From the NCBI GenBank assembly GCA_027491255.1, contig JAIXWM010000054.1, positions 38,566 to 102,565 of the forward strand: a stretch of 64,000 nucleotides of DNA. Direction: 5' to 3'. Shown in pieces: positions 56,324-64,000 of the stretch. The stretch's first letter is position 1; every line of letters starts with the position of its first letter. Position numbers and translations under genes: made by a program. The notes under the pieces were generated by a model, which did no database searches, was not told where the DNA came from, and saw nothing but the letters and a program-made list of their open reading frames with translations. The stretch comes from Rubrivivax sp. (GTDB lineage: Bacteria; Pseudomonadota; Gammaproteobacteria; Burkholderiales; Burkholderiaceae_C).

Positions 56324-57151
56324 TCAGCGCCGGATCGGCTCCACGTCGCGCGTGAATGCCGCCATCGGCTCGAGCTCGGCCACCACGGCCGGCGCGCCGG
56401 CGAGGATGGCGTCGCCATGCTCGAACATCTTGGGCGTGTTGTAGGGCCAGCTCGTGCCGCCGGCTTCCTCGATCATCAGCAGCGCGGCCAGGCAGTCCCA
56501 GGGGTTCATGTGCCCCTCGTGGTAGGCCAGCAAATGGCCGGCGGCCACGTAGGCCAGCATCAGCGCACCCGACGCATTGCGGTAGAACATGCCACCCGCT
56601 TCGGTGAAGGGAACCATGAAGCGGAACAGCGTGTCAGGCGTGATGCGGTTGCAGTAGCCCACGCCGACCGAGCCTTCGGTCAGTGAATGCGCCTGCGCCA
56701 CGCGCATCGGCTGCCCGTTCAGGCGCGAACCATGGCCCTTGCGCGCGGCATAGGTGTGGTCGTGGTTGGGGTCGACGATGATGCCGAGGACGACCTCGCC
56801 TCGGTGGATGCAGGCCAGCACGACGCACCATGCCGGGATGCCGGCGACGAAGTTCGCGGTGCCGTCGATCGGATCGATGACCCAGGTGCAGGCATCTTCC
56901 GCGCTGCCGCCACTGCCGGCGCTGCGCCCGAACTCCTCACCATGGATGGCGTCGCCGGGGAAGTGCTGGCACAGGCGCTCGCGGATGAACTGCTCGACCG
57001 CGCGGTCGGCCTGCGAGACCATGTCCTGCGGGCCCTTGGACTCGACGAGCAGGCTGTCGCGGCGCCGGAAGTGCTGCAAGGCGAGCGCGGCAGCCGCGGT
57101 GGCAATCTCGATGCCGGCATCGAGCCGGCGGGCGATGGGGTCGTTCGACAT
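56324..57151 (-). CDS. Inositol monophosphatase family protein
   Basis: This lithium-sensitive phosphatase-fold enzyme has about 275 residues. The metal motifs are IHGEEFG, WVIDPIDGTANF and the C-terminal NPWDCLAALLM. Members hydrolyse inositol monophosphates, histidinol phosphate, PAP or sugar phosphates, and the substrate cannot be decided here. Its presence near a MIOX and a Pho-box transporter is suggestive. The ATG at 57151 is family-like; longer in-frame upstream sequence crosses the divergent rhomboid gene. Confidence 0.87.
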   Translation of the reverse strand: MSNDPIARRLDAGIEIATAAAALALQHFRRRDSLLVESKGPQDMVSQADRAVEQFIRERLCQHFPGDAIHGEEFGRSAGSGGSAEDACTWVIDPIDGTANFVAGIPAWCVVLACIHRGEVVLGIIVDPNHDHTYAARKGHGSRLNGQPMRVAQAHSLTEGSVGVGYCNRITPDTLFRFMVPFTEAGGMFYRNASGALMLAYVAAGHLLAYHEGHMNPWDCLAALLMIEEAGGTSWPYNTPKMFEHGDAILAGAPAVVAELEPMAAFTRDVEPIRR

Positions 57152-57280
57152 GACGGGGAGGGGCGCTGCAGGCGCCACGAGAGCGGGGTGAGTCGCCATC
57201 ATAGGCATGGACTGACGACCGCCGGCACACGCGCCCCATGCTACAAACCCGCACCCTGTACTGCCGCACCGCCTAACGCC

Positions 57281-57865
57281 ATGCCTCCGATGCCCCCCGT
57301 CACCAAGAGCCTGCTGCTGGCCTGCGTCGCGATCTTCTGCGTCAACCTCTTCCTCCCGCTGACACAGTGGTTCGCCCTGTGGCCGCTGGCCAGCGGCGAA
57401 TTCATGCCCTGGCAGGTGCTCAGCTACGCCTTCCTGCACGGCGACACGCTGCACCTGTTCTTCAACATGCTGGGCCTGTGGATGTTCGGCGCCGAACTCG
57501 AGCAGCTCTGGGGCCGGCGCCGCTACGGGCAGTACCTGCTCGCCAGCGTGCTCGTGGCCGCGGCGGCGCAGTTGCTGATCACGGCCGCCACCGGCTCGAA
57601 CGCACCGACGGTCGGCGCCTCGGGCGCGCTGTTCGGGCTGCTGCTGGCCTTCGGCATGCTGTTCCCGCACCGCACGGTCATGCCGCTGTTCCCGCCCATC
57701 CCGATGAAGGCACGCACCTTCGTCTTCGTCTTCGGCGCGCTGGAACTCGTGCTCGGTCTGGCCGGCCACCGCGGAATCGCGCACTTCGCGCACCTGGGCG
57801 GCATGCTCGGCGGTTGGCTGATGATCCTCCACTGGCGCCGCGCAGGCCCGCGGCGCTGGCGCTGA
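57281..57865 (+). CDS. Rhomboid-family intramembrane serine protease
   Basis: This is a 194-residue protein with about six membrane spans. The rhomboid HxxxN motif is HLFFN (H58, N62), the catalytic serine is S114 in GASGALFG and the catalytic histidine is H171 in FAHLGGMLGG. It should cleave membrane proteins within the bilayer. The first ATG (57281) and the second (57290) are both possible. It is divergent from the phosphatase gene. Confidence 0.92.
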   Translation: MPPMPPVTKSLLLACVAIFCVNLFLPLTQWFALWPLASGEFMPWQVLSYAFLHGDTLHLFFNMLGLWMFGAELEQLWGRRRYGQYLLASVLVAAAAQLLITAATGSNAPTVGASGALFGLLLAFGMLFPHRTVMPLFPPIPMKARTFVFVFGALELVLGLAGHRGIAHFAHLGGMLGGWLMILHWRRAGPRRWR

Positions 57866-58085
57866 GCGCTCTGCCGGAAGCCACCGCCGCCACACACCGC
57901 GACCGACCTTGCATTGGCACAACCCAAGGCAGCGCCAGCGGCGTGCAAATCCACACGCTGACGTAGGCTACGGTACAAAGGCATCCTGCGGCATGACGCA
58001 TGCGGGTCTGCCCCGCTTGGCAGCGGCGCGCGGCAATCCTGCGCGCGGCCTCGGGGCAGGAGCGGTCGCCAACCAGGGAGCAACG

Positions 58086-59090
58086 ATGAACAAGTGGTGC
58101 AGGTTCTTCACGACGCTGGGGCTCCTTTGCGGGCTTGCCGCGGCACAAGGCTCCGAAGTGGAAGCGCAGTCGCGCGCGCTGCAGCGCGCAAGCGATGCCG
58201 TCATCGGGCTCACCGCACGCGTGCCCTCGGACGCGCGCTCGGCCGCGACGCTGGGACAGCAGCGCCAGGGCTCGGGCGTCGTCATCGGCGAAGACGGCAC
58301 GGTGCTCACCATCGGCTATCTGATCCTCGAAGCCGAGGACGTGGTGCTCACCACGGACGACGGCCGCGAGGTGCCGGCCACCGTGGTGGCCTACGACGTG
58401 GCCACCGGCTTGGGCATGGTACGGCCGCTGCTGCCGCTGAAGCTGGCGCCGGCGCCGCTCGGACGCTCGGGCGAAGTGGCCGGCAACGAGCCGCTCATCG
58501 TCGTCAGCGGCGGCGACGAGGGGGCGGTCAGCGGCGCCCGGATGTTGTCTCGGCGAGGTTTCTCGGGCAACTGGGAATACCACATCGACGGGGCCTTGTT
58601 CACCGCGCCCGCGCGGCGCGACCACAGCGGCGCCGGGCTGTTCAACGGTCGGGGCGAGTTGGTGGGCATCGGCTCGCTCTGGCTGGCCGATGCCAGCAGC
58701 GGCGAGGGTCCGCGCCAGAGCGGCAACATGTTCGTGCCCGTCGACCTGCTGACGCCTGTGCTGTCCGAGCTGCGCGCGCGCGGCAGCAGTCGCGCCAGCG
58801 ATCGCGCCTGGATCGGGCTGCAGTGCGCCGAGACAGGCGCCGGCCTGCGCATCCTGCGCGTCAACCCCGACAGCCCGGCCGACGTGGCAGGGCTCGAGGT
58901 CGGCGACACGATCGAGCGCATCGACGGCGCCGCCGTCGTCACGCTCGAGTCCTTCTACAAGGCGCTGTGGAGCGGCGGTCCGCCCGAGCGCAACGTCACG
59001 CTCGCCCTGCTGCGCAACGGCCGCCCGCTGGAAGTGACGCTGCGCACGGTCGACCGGATGAAGACGCTCAAGCGCGCGCAGGGGGTGTAG
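58086..59090 (+). CDS. HtrA-like PDZ protein with a degenerate protease triad
   Basis: This 334-residue protein has an export signal (residues 1-20). A trypsin-like HtrA domain follows at about 30-230 and a PDZ domain at about 250-325 (VNPDSPADVAGLEVGDTIERIDG). The serine loop HSGAGLF keeps a Ser (S181), but the His expected in the LTNAHVV motif is a Tyr (LTIGYLI, Y78) and the Asp expected in TDLA is a Gly (TGLG, G108). It is therefore probably an inactive pseudoprotease used as a binding or chaperone protein. Its end overlaps the convergent epimerase-like gene by 23 bases. Confidence 0.88.
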   Translation: MNKWCRFFTTLGLLCGLAAAQGSEVEAQSRALQRASDAVIGLTARVPSDARSAATLGQQRQGSGVVIGEDGTVLTIGYLILEAEDVVLTTDDGREVPATVVAYDVATGLGMVRPLLPLKLAPAPLGRSGEVAGNEPLIVVSGGDEGAVSGARMLSRRGFSGNWEYHIDGALFTAPARRDHSGAGLFNGRGELVGIGSLWLADASSGEGPRQSGNMFVPVDLLTPVLSELRARGSSRASDRAWIGLQCAETGAGLRILRVNPDSPADVAGLEVGDTIERIDGAAVVTLESFYKALWSGGPPERNVTLALLRNGRPLEVTLRTVDRMKTLKRAQGV

Positions 59091-60012
59091 ATGCGGTTCC
59101 CGGTGCGCCGGGCACCAGCAGCGCCAGGCCCTCGCGCACCGTGGGGTGGCGCAGCCGCAGACCGAGCTCGCGCTTCATGCGCCCGTTGCCCAGGCGCCTG
59201 GATTCGCTCATGAAGCTCAGCTGCACCGGCGACAGCAGCGCCGCGGCCTCGGCCCGGCTCATGCGCGGCGGACGCGGCAGGCCGGCCAGGTCGGCGGCGA
59301 GATCGAAGTAATCGCCCATCTTCAGCGACGTGTCGTCGCTGACATGGAACACGCGCTGCGGCCCGCCGCGGAACAGGGCACGCAGGCAGGCGCGCGCCAG
59401 GTCGTCGGCGTGGATGTGGTTGGTGTGGACATCGTCCTCGGCGCGCAGTACCGGCGCCCCGCGCGAAAGACGCTCGCGCGGATCGCCGCCCGGGCGGCCG
59501 GGGGCGTAGATGCCCGGGATGCGAAGCACCGCCACGCGGCACCCGGCAGCGCGGCCGAAGTGGCGCACACGCGTCTCGGCATCGACGCGGCGGCGCGCCC
59601 GGTCGGTGGTCGGACGCACGGGCCGGGTCTCGTCGACAAAGGCGCCACCGCAGTCCCCATACACGCCACTGGTGCTGGCATAGACCAGATGCGTGCAGCG
59701 CCCGCCGCGCGCCAGCGCGCGCAGCAGCGCGGCGGTGCGCGTGTCGCACGCGCCCTGCGCCGGCGGCGGCGCCAGGTGCAGCACGCGGTCGGCCAGCGCG
59801 CCCAGGCGGCCCAGCGTGTGCGGGTCGTCCAGATCGCCCACCAGCGGCACCGCGCCGGCGGCGCGCAAGGCGGGCACGCGCGCCGGCGAGGACGTGAGCA
59901 CGAACACGCGCCAGCGCGGGTGCAGGCGGGCGAGCACGCGCAAGCCCACGTCTCCGCAACCGACGACGAGCAGCGTGGGGCGACGGCGGGCGGGGGCAGG
60001 TTCGACAGGCAT
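59068..60012 (-). CDS. NAD-dependent epimerase-like protein (YeeZ-type extended SDR)
   Basis: This 314-residue Rossmann protein has TLLVVGCGDVGLRVL as the nucleotide site, VYASTSGVYGDCGG and VLRIPGIYAPGR, blocks of the YeeZ/NAD-epimerase group. The YxxxK catalytic pair is replaced by RRRVDAE-type sequence, so classical SDR chemistry is doubtful. The ATG at 60012 is used; in-frame upstream sequence overlaps the divergent reductase gene. The role is unknown. Confidence 0.82.
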   Translation of the reverse strand: MPVEPAPARRRPTLLVVGCGDVGLRVLARLHPRWRVFVLTSSPARVPALRAAGAVPLVGDLDDPHTLGRLGALADRVLHLAPPPAQGACDTRTAALLRALARGGRCTHLVYASTSGVYGDCGGAFVDETRPVRPTTDRARRRVDAETRVRHFGRAAGCRVAVLRIPGIYAPGRPGGDPRERLSRGAPVLRAEDDVHTNHIHADDLARACLRALFRGGPQRVFHVSDDTSLKMGDYFDLAADLAGLPRPPRMSRAEAAALLSPVQLSFMSESRRLGNGRMKRELGLRLRHPTVREGLALLVPGAPGTASTPPARA

Positions 60013-60058
60013 GGGCGGGGCACAATCCTGGGTTGGCGCCCCACGCGATGCAAGCCCC

Positions 60059-61093
60059 ATGAGCCTGACCGTCACCCTGAAGCCCGCCGAGCGCAGCTTC
60101 ACCGTCGAGCGCGACGAGCGCATTCTCGCCGCGGCCATCCGCCAGGGCATCGGCCTGCCCTATGGCTGCCGCGACGGCGCCTGCGGCTCGTGCAAGAGCC
60201 GCCTTCTCGAAGGCCGGGTGATCCACGGCGCGCACCAGTCCAAGGCACTGAGCCCGGCCGAGGAGGACGCGGGCTGGGTCCTCACCTGCTGCGCCACGCC
60301 GGTGACCGACTGCACGGTCGAGGCGCGCAGCGTGCCCGGGGCGGGTGAATTCCCGATCCTGAAGATGCCGTCGCGCGTGCTGTCCATCGAGCGAGCGGCC
60401 CCCGACGTCGCGCTGCTGAAGATGCAACTGCCCGCGAACCAGAACCTGCAGTACCGCGCCGGTCAGTACGTGGAGTTCATCCTGCGCGACGGCGCACGCC
60501 GCAGCTACAGCATGGCCAACGCACCGCACCTGCTGGACACGCCGCCGCGACTGGAACTGCACATCCGCCACATGCCGGGCGGCAAGTTCACCGACCAGGT
60601 CTTCTCCACGCTCAAGGAGAAGGACATCCTGCGCCTGGAAGGCCCCTACGGCAGCTTCTTCCTGCGGGAGGAATCGGCCAAGCCCATCGTGCTGCTGGCC
60701 AGCGGCACCGGCTTCGCGCCGATCAAGGCCGTCATCGAACACATGGAGCTCAAGGGCATCACCCGCCCCACGGTGCTCTACTGGGGTTGCCGCAGCCGCG
60801 CAGACCTCTACCTCGACGCCTGGGCGCAGGCGGCGGCCGCACGGATGCCCAACCTGCGCTATGTGCCGGTGCTCAGCGAGCCTCGGGCCGATGACGCCTG
60901 GGCCGGTCGCACCGGCTTCGTCCACGAGGCCGTGATGGCCGACCTGCCCGACCTGTCCGGCCACCAGGTCTACGCTTGCGGCGCGCCGGTGATGGTGGAC
61001 TCGGCGCGGCGCGACTTCACCGCCCGCTGCGGCCTGCCGCAGGACGAGTTCTTCGCCGACAGCTTCACCTCGGCAGCCGACGCCGGCGCCTGA
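60059..61093 (+). CDS. 2Fe-2S/FAD reductase, AscD-like (CDP-6-deoxy-delta-3,4-glucoseen reductase family)
   Basis: This single-chain electron-transfer protein has 344 residues. A plant-type 2Fe-2S domain (C37, C42, C45 in GCRDGACGSCK, with C77 later) comes first. An FAD domain with RRSYSMAN and an NAD domain with ASGTGFAPIKA and VYACGAPVMV follow. It passes electrons from NAD(P)H to an unknown partner. Proteins of this architecture are common stand-alone genes in Burkholderiales. It is divergent from the epimerase-like gene with a 46-base gap. Confidence 0.9.
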   Translation: MSLTVTLKPAERSFTVERDERILAAAIRQGIGLPYGCRDGACGSCKSRLLEGRVIHGAHQSKALSPAEEDAGWVLTCCATPVTDCTVEARSVPGAGEFPILKMPSRVLSIERAAPDVALLKMQLPANQNLQYRAGQYVEFILRDGARRSYSMANAPHLLDTPPRLELHIRHMPGGKFTDQVFSTLKEKDILRLEGPYGSFFLREESAKPIVLLASGTGFAPIKAVIEHMELKGITRPTVLYWGCRSRADLYLDAWAQAAAARMPNLRYVPVLSEPRADDAWAGRTGFVHEAVMADLPDLSGHQVYACGAPVMVDSARRDFTARCGLPQDEFFADSFTSAADAGA

Positions 61094-61173
61094 ACGGCGC
61101 GATGTCCTGAACCCGTCCTGCCCGCCCCGCATCGAGCCCACCGCTCCCGCACCACCCACCCTGGAGACCCGCG

Positions 61174-62163
61174 ATGACTCTGCGCCGTCACGCCCTCGCC
61201 CTGCTCTGCGCCGCCCCGCTCGCCGTGACCGCGCCTGCGGTCTGGGCGCAGCCCAAACCCGTTCGCCTGGTCGTGCCCTACCCGCCCGGCGGCCCGCTGG
61301 ACATCGTGGCACGCGCGCTTGCCGACAAGGTCAAGGACACCCTGGGTCCGGTCATCGTCGAGAACCGTCCCGGCGCTGGCGGCAACCTCGGCGCCGACCT
61401 GGTCGCCAAGTCCGCCCCCGACGGGGCCACCATCGTGATGGGCGCGGTGGCCACACACGCCATCAACCCCTGGCTCTACAGCCGCATACCCTACGACCCG
61501 GTCCGCGACTTCACGCCCATCACGCTCGTGGCCCAGGTGCCCAATGTGCTGGTGATGAACGCCGACACGGCGCAGCGCCTGCAGATCAACGGCATCGCCG
61601 ACCTCGTCGCCCACGCGCGGCGCAACCCGGGCAAGTTGAACTACGGTTCGGGCGGCAACGGCAGCGCCGGGCACCTGGCGGGCGAGATGTTCAAGGCCCA
61701 GGCCGGTATCGACGCGGTGCACGTGCCCTACGCCGGCGGCCCGCCCGCGCAGCTGGCACTCGTCAGCGGCCAGGTTGACTTCAACTTCGACAACATCGCC
61801 GCGGCCTCCGCCAACATCCGCTCGGGCAAGCTCAAGGCGCTGGCCGTGACGACCGCGCGGCGCTCCAGCGCCATGCCCGAGCTGCCCACCGCAGCCGAAG
61901 CCGGTGCCGCAGTCGGCCTGCGAACGTTCGACATCGGCACCTGGTTCGGCCTGTTCGGCCCGGCACGTCTGCCCGCCGAGACGACACAGCGCCTGAACAA
62001 GGCCTTCGTCGACGCGTTGAACTCGCCCGAGCTCAAGACCCGCATGGCCACACTGATGGCCGAGCCCGCGCCCACCACACCCGAGGACTTTGCCGCCTTC
62101 GTCAAGGCCGAGCTGGCCAAGTACGAGGGTGTGGTGAAGGCCAGCGGCGCGAAGGTGGATTGA
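61174..62163 (+). CDS. Bug-family (tripartite tricarboxylate) substrate-binding protein
   Basis: This 329-residue periplasmic protein has a signal peptide ending PAVWAQ, then KPVRLVVPYPPGGPLDIVAR. VIVENRPGAGGNLGAD and NPGKLNYGSGGNGSAGHL are all Bug-family hallmarks. Bug proteins bind carboxylates or aromatic acids for TctAB-type transporters or act alone. No tctAB genes are nearby, as usual for Burkholderiales, which carry many orphan copies. GGAGACC precedes the ATG. Confidence 0.93.
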   Translation: MTLRRHALALLCAAPLAVTAPAVWAQPKPVRLVVPYPPGGPLDIVARALADKVKDTLGPVIVENRPGAGGNLGADLVAKSAPDGATIVMGAVATHAINPWLYSRIPYDPVRDFTPITLVAQVPNVLVMNADTAQRLQINGIADLVAHARRNPGKLNYGSGGNGSAGHLAGEMFKAQAGIDAVHVPYAGGPPAQLALVSGQVDFNFDNIAAASANIRSGKLKALAVTTARRSSAMPELPTAAEAGAAVGLRTFDIGTWFGLFGPARLPAETTQRLNKAFVDALNSPELKTRMATLMAEPAPTTPEDFAAFVKAELAKYEGVVKASGAKVD

Positions 62164-62166
62164 GTC

Positions 62167-62985
62167 ATGAATCTCTACTTCACCCACGGCCACGAGCGCG
62201 CCTTCGGCACCTGGCCCCTCAAGGGCAGCGAACTCACCTCGGCGCTCGAGACCGCGCTCGACGTCGGCTACCGCGCCATCGACACGGCTCAGCTCTATGG
62301 CAACGAAGCGGAAGTCGGTGCGGTGCTCCGGGCCTCGGGCCTGGCGCGTCAGGGGTTGTGCGTGACCACCAAGGTCGCGCCCGACCATCTGGGGGAAGAC
62401 CGCTTCCTGCCCTCGGTGGAAGCCAGCCTGCGCGCGCTCGGCCTGGACCAGGTCGACGTGCTGCTGATCCACTGGCCGCCGGCCGACGGCGACGTGGTGC
62501 CGCCCTTGCGGCGCCTGGAGCAGGCGGCACGGCGCGGGCTCGCCCGGCACGTGGGGGTGAGCAATTTCACCGCTGCCATGATGCGCACCGCCCGTGCCGC
62601 GCTGGAGGTGCCGTTGGTCGTGAACCAGGTCGAGTTCCACCCGCTGCTGGACCAGCGCAAGCTGCTCGCCGCGGCAGCGCAGACCGGCATCCCGCTGTCC
62701 GCCTACTGCTCGGTGGCGCGCGGCGAGGTCTTCAAGTACCCGGTGCTCGAGGAGATCGGCCGCGGCTACGGCAAGAGCGCAGCCCAGGTCACGCTGCGGT
62801 GGATCCTGCAGAAAGGCGTACCGGTGACGACGATGTCTTCCCGGCGCGCCAATATCCAGGCCAACTTCGACGTCATGGACTTCACGCTGTCGTCCATCGA
62901 CATGGCGCGCATCGACGCACTGAACGCGGTGGGGCACCGCGTCGTCAACAAGTCGCGCGTGCCCTGGGCGCCGGATTTCGATTGA
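62167..62985 (+). CDS. Aldo/keto reductase (2,5-diketogluconate reductase-like)
   Basis: This is a TIM-barrel NADPH reductase of 272 residues. The catalytic tetrad is visible: Asp in YRAIDTAQLYGN with its Tyr, Lys in VTTKVAPD and His in LLIHWPP. The NADPH-binding end has GVPVTTMSSRRANIQAN. The N-terminus is short and lacks the usual first beta hairpin. It begins three bases after the Bug gene stop and may be co-transcribed. The substrate is unknown; sugar ketones are likely. Confidence 0.88.
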   Translation: MNLYFTHGHERAFGTWPLKGSELTSALETALDVGYRAIDTAQLYGNEAEVGAVLRASGLARQGLCVTTKVAPDHLGEDRFLPSVEASLRALGLDQVDVLLIHWPPADGDVVPPLRRLEQAARRGLARHVGVSNFTAAMMRTARAALEVPLVVNQVEFHPLLDQRKLLAAAAQTGIPLSAYCSVARGEVFKYPVLEEIGRGYGKSAAQVTLRWILQKGVPVTTMSSRRANIQANFDVMDFTLSSIDMARIDALNAVGHRVVNKSRVPWAPDFD

Positions 62986-63190
62986 CAGAGCCAACCTTGG
63001 ACGGCACGCCCGCGTCGCCGTATGGCGCGGGCTGTATCGCCACTCCAGCCGCAGTGCGTGCGGCGACTCGTACAGGCTCGGATCGCGCAAGGCACCCGCG
63101 TACCCGGCCAGCAACGACGATCGAGCACGCAGGGGAGTGAAATGCGCCGGCCGGCCCCCGGCAAGGGCGAAGCCCGGTAGGGCCCGTACC

Positions 63191-63478
63191 TCAGCGGCAG
63201 TGGACCTTGGCGTCCAGCGGTGTATAGATGCCCATCGTCAGGGTCCCGAGCAACCAATTCAGCGGGCTGAAGGTGCGTTCGACCTTGGCCACCTTGTCTG
63301 CGTTGCCACAAACGGCCGCGGCGTCGATGGTCTGGGTCTGGCCCAGGCCGCTGACGAAGAAGGTCTGCATTTCTTCCTTGCGCACCGGTCCGTCCGCACC
63401 GTTGATCACAGCAGTCTGCGTGGCGCACCCAGTCAGGACAGCGGCAGCCAAGGCCGCAACAAGCATCTTCGATTTCAT
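63191..63478 (-). CDS. Bor-family lipoprotein (copy 1)
   Basis: This is a 95-residue predicted lipoprotein. The lipobox is VLTGC, then FFVSGLGQTQTIDAAAVCGN, LNWLLGTLTMGIYTPLDAKVHC, matching phage lambda Bor in layout. Bor is an outer-membrane lipoprotein linked to serum resistance. Here it has a neighbouring paralogue but no phage genes around it. The ATG at 63478 is preferred; it lies 20 bases after the stop of copy 2. Confidence 0.87.
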   Translation of the reverse strand: MKSKMLVAALAAAVLTGCATQTAVINGADGPVRKEEMQTFFVSGLGQTQTIDAAAVCGNADKVAKVERTFSPLNWLLGTLTMGIYTPLDAKVHCR

Positions 63479-63498
63479 GGCGTGGTCCTCCCGATGGG

Positions 63499-63783
63499 TC
63501 AGCGAACGCAGGTGATGCGCATCTCGCGCGGCGTGTAGATGCCCAGGGTCACTGCGCCGACGAGCACATTCCCTGCGGTCTGCTGCATTTCGATGCGAGC
63601 AACTTTCGAAGCTTGTCCGCACACCTTGGCGGCATCCTCGACTTTGCTCTGGCCAACCCCGGAAACCCAGAAGCTGTGCGTCTGCGTCTGCGCAGGCGGG
63701 GTGTCACTGGCGCGCAGGTCGAACCGTTGGTTGGCGCACCCTGCCATGAGCAGTGCTGCCAGCGCGATCGTGAGGGTCTTCAT
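63499..63783 (-). CDS. Bor-family lipoprotein (copy 2)
   Basis: This 94-residue predicted lipoprotein has lipobox LLMAGC, followed by FWVSGVGQSKVEDAAKVCGQ and VLVGAVTLGIYTPREMRITC, clearly homologous to copy 1 (shared FxVSGxGQ, AAxVCG and LGIYTP). It is upstream of copy 1 on the same strand, so the pair is a tandem duplication within one operon. ATG 63783 is used; an ATG three codons earlier is also possible. Confidence 0.87.
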   Translation of the reverse strand: MKTLTIALAALLMAGCANQRFDLRASDTPPAQTQTHSFWVSGVGQSKVEDAAKVCGQASKVARIEMQQTAGNVLVGAVTLGIYTPREMRITCVR

Positions 63784-64000
63784 CTCGCTCATCTCTCTTC
63801 GAACCTGCCGGGTTCCAGTTGTCGGGGCGCAGGACTTTCCGCGTCCATGGCAGTTTAGTACCGGATCGGCGCCGGACCTGCCCAGCTGGTCGGCGCCGCG
63901 CATATGTGAGGGCTGGGTGCGTTCCATCTGCACCTGCGCACCCGCATGAACGAGCCCAACACCGCCACTGTCCACAAGCCTGACCGGATGGTGTGCTTAA

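Noticed and set aside
63191..63783. Prophage remnant suggested by the Bor-like genes
   Set aside because: No integrase, capsid, tail, holin or lysis gene is present in the 64 kb, and neighbours are ordinary metabolic genes.

Overview
The window reads as a chromosomal segment of a high-GC betaproteobacterium of the order Burkholderiales, probably near the Rubrivivax/Leptothrix/Caldimonas or Comamonadaceae side. The evidence is gene order and gene families: rpsP-rimM-trmD, an AI-2E transporter-hda-HAD phosphatase-pcnB block, murJ divergent from rpsT, DUF3579 beside argD-argF, DUF2782-thrB, a BPSS1780-type membrane protein and a Bug-family binding protein. I saw no rRNA, insertion sequence, prophage block or CRISPR array, and only one tRNA gene. 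All family names come from recognising motifs and gene order by eye; no database search was run.

Layout. 0-13 kb is housekeeping: ribosome and tRNA maturation, a DUF47 protein, poly(A) polymerase, Hda, a SirB1-like protein, MurJ, S20, DUF3579 and ArgD/ArgF. 13-29 kb is a catabolic island for sugar acids. It holds a DenD-type dehydrogenase, a FadR-type regulator, a decayed cupin, a gluconate 5-dehydrogenase-like SDR, gluconokinase, a 2-hydroxyacid dehydrogenase, an IlvD/Edd pentonate dehydratase, another SDR, a beta-hydroxyacid dehydrogenase, L-idonate 5-dehydrogenase, an SDR plus FAH hydrolase pair of the 2-keto-3-deoxyaldonate type, and a UxaA altronate dehydratase. A hybrid histidine kinase with an exported molybdopterin-oxidoreductase-like protein interrupts it at 21.4-23.9 kb.

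29-48.6 kb is again mostly housekeeping (serine/threonine dehydratase, ArgE, PolA, ThrB, UvrD, GMP reductase, ValS, GalU, a TusA-like protein, CysM). It also carries an unusual operon of a CHASE2 membrane protein, an SH3 protein and an M48 protease. 48.6-57.2 kb is accessory: tRNA-Leu(CAA), a myo-inositol oxygenase (uncommon in bacteria), a PIG-L deacetylase, an AfuABC-like ABC importer preceded by three tandem Pho-box half-sites, a two-domain fasciclin lipoprotein and an inositol-monophosphatase-family enzyme. 57.2-64 kb holds a rhomboid protease, an HtrA-like PDZ protein that has lost two triad residues, an epimerase-like protein, a flavin/2Fe-2S reductase, a Bug binding protein, an aldo/keto reductase and two tandem Bor-family lipoproteins.

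How the parts fit. The 13-29 kb genes can funnel gluconate, ketogluconates and idonate to 6-phosphogluconate, and pentonates or deoxyaldonates to pyruvate plus a 2- or 3-carbon acid by a non-phosphorylative route; a FadR-type operator sits in the divergent 17.6 kb promoter. The 48.8-57.2 kb genes suggest, as a hypothesis only, phosphate-starvation-controlled uptake of an organophosphate, possibly a sugar or inositol phosphate. Two genes, argD and guaC, share an odd leader design: a -10-like element followed at once by a terminator-like hairpin with a T-rich tail.
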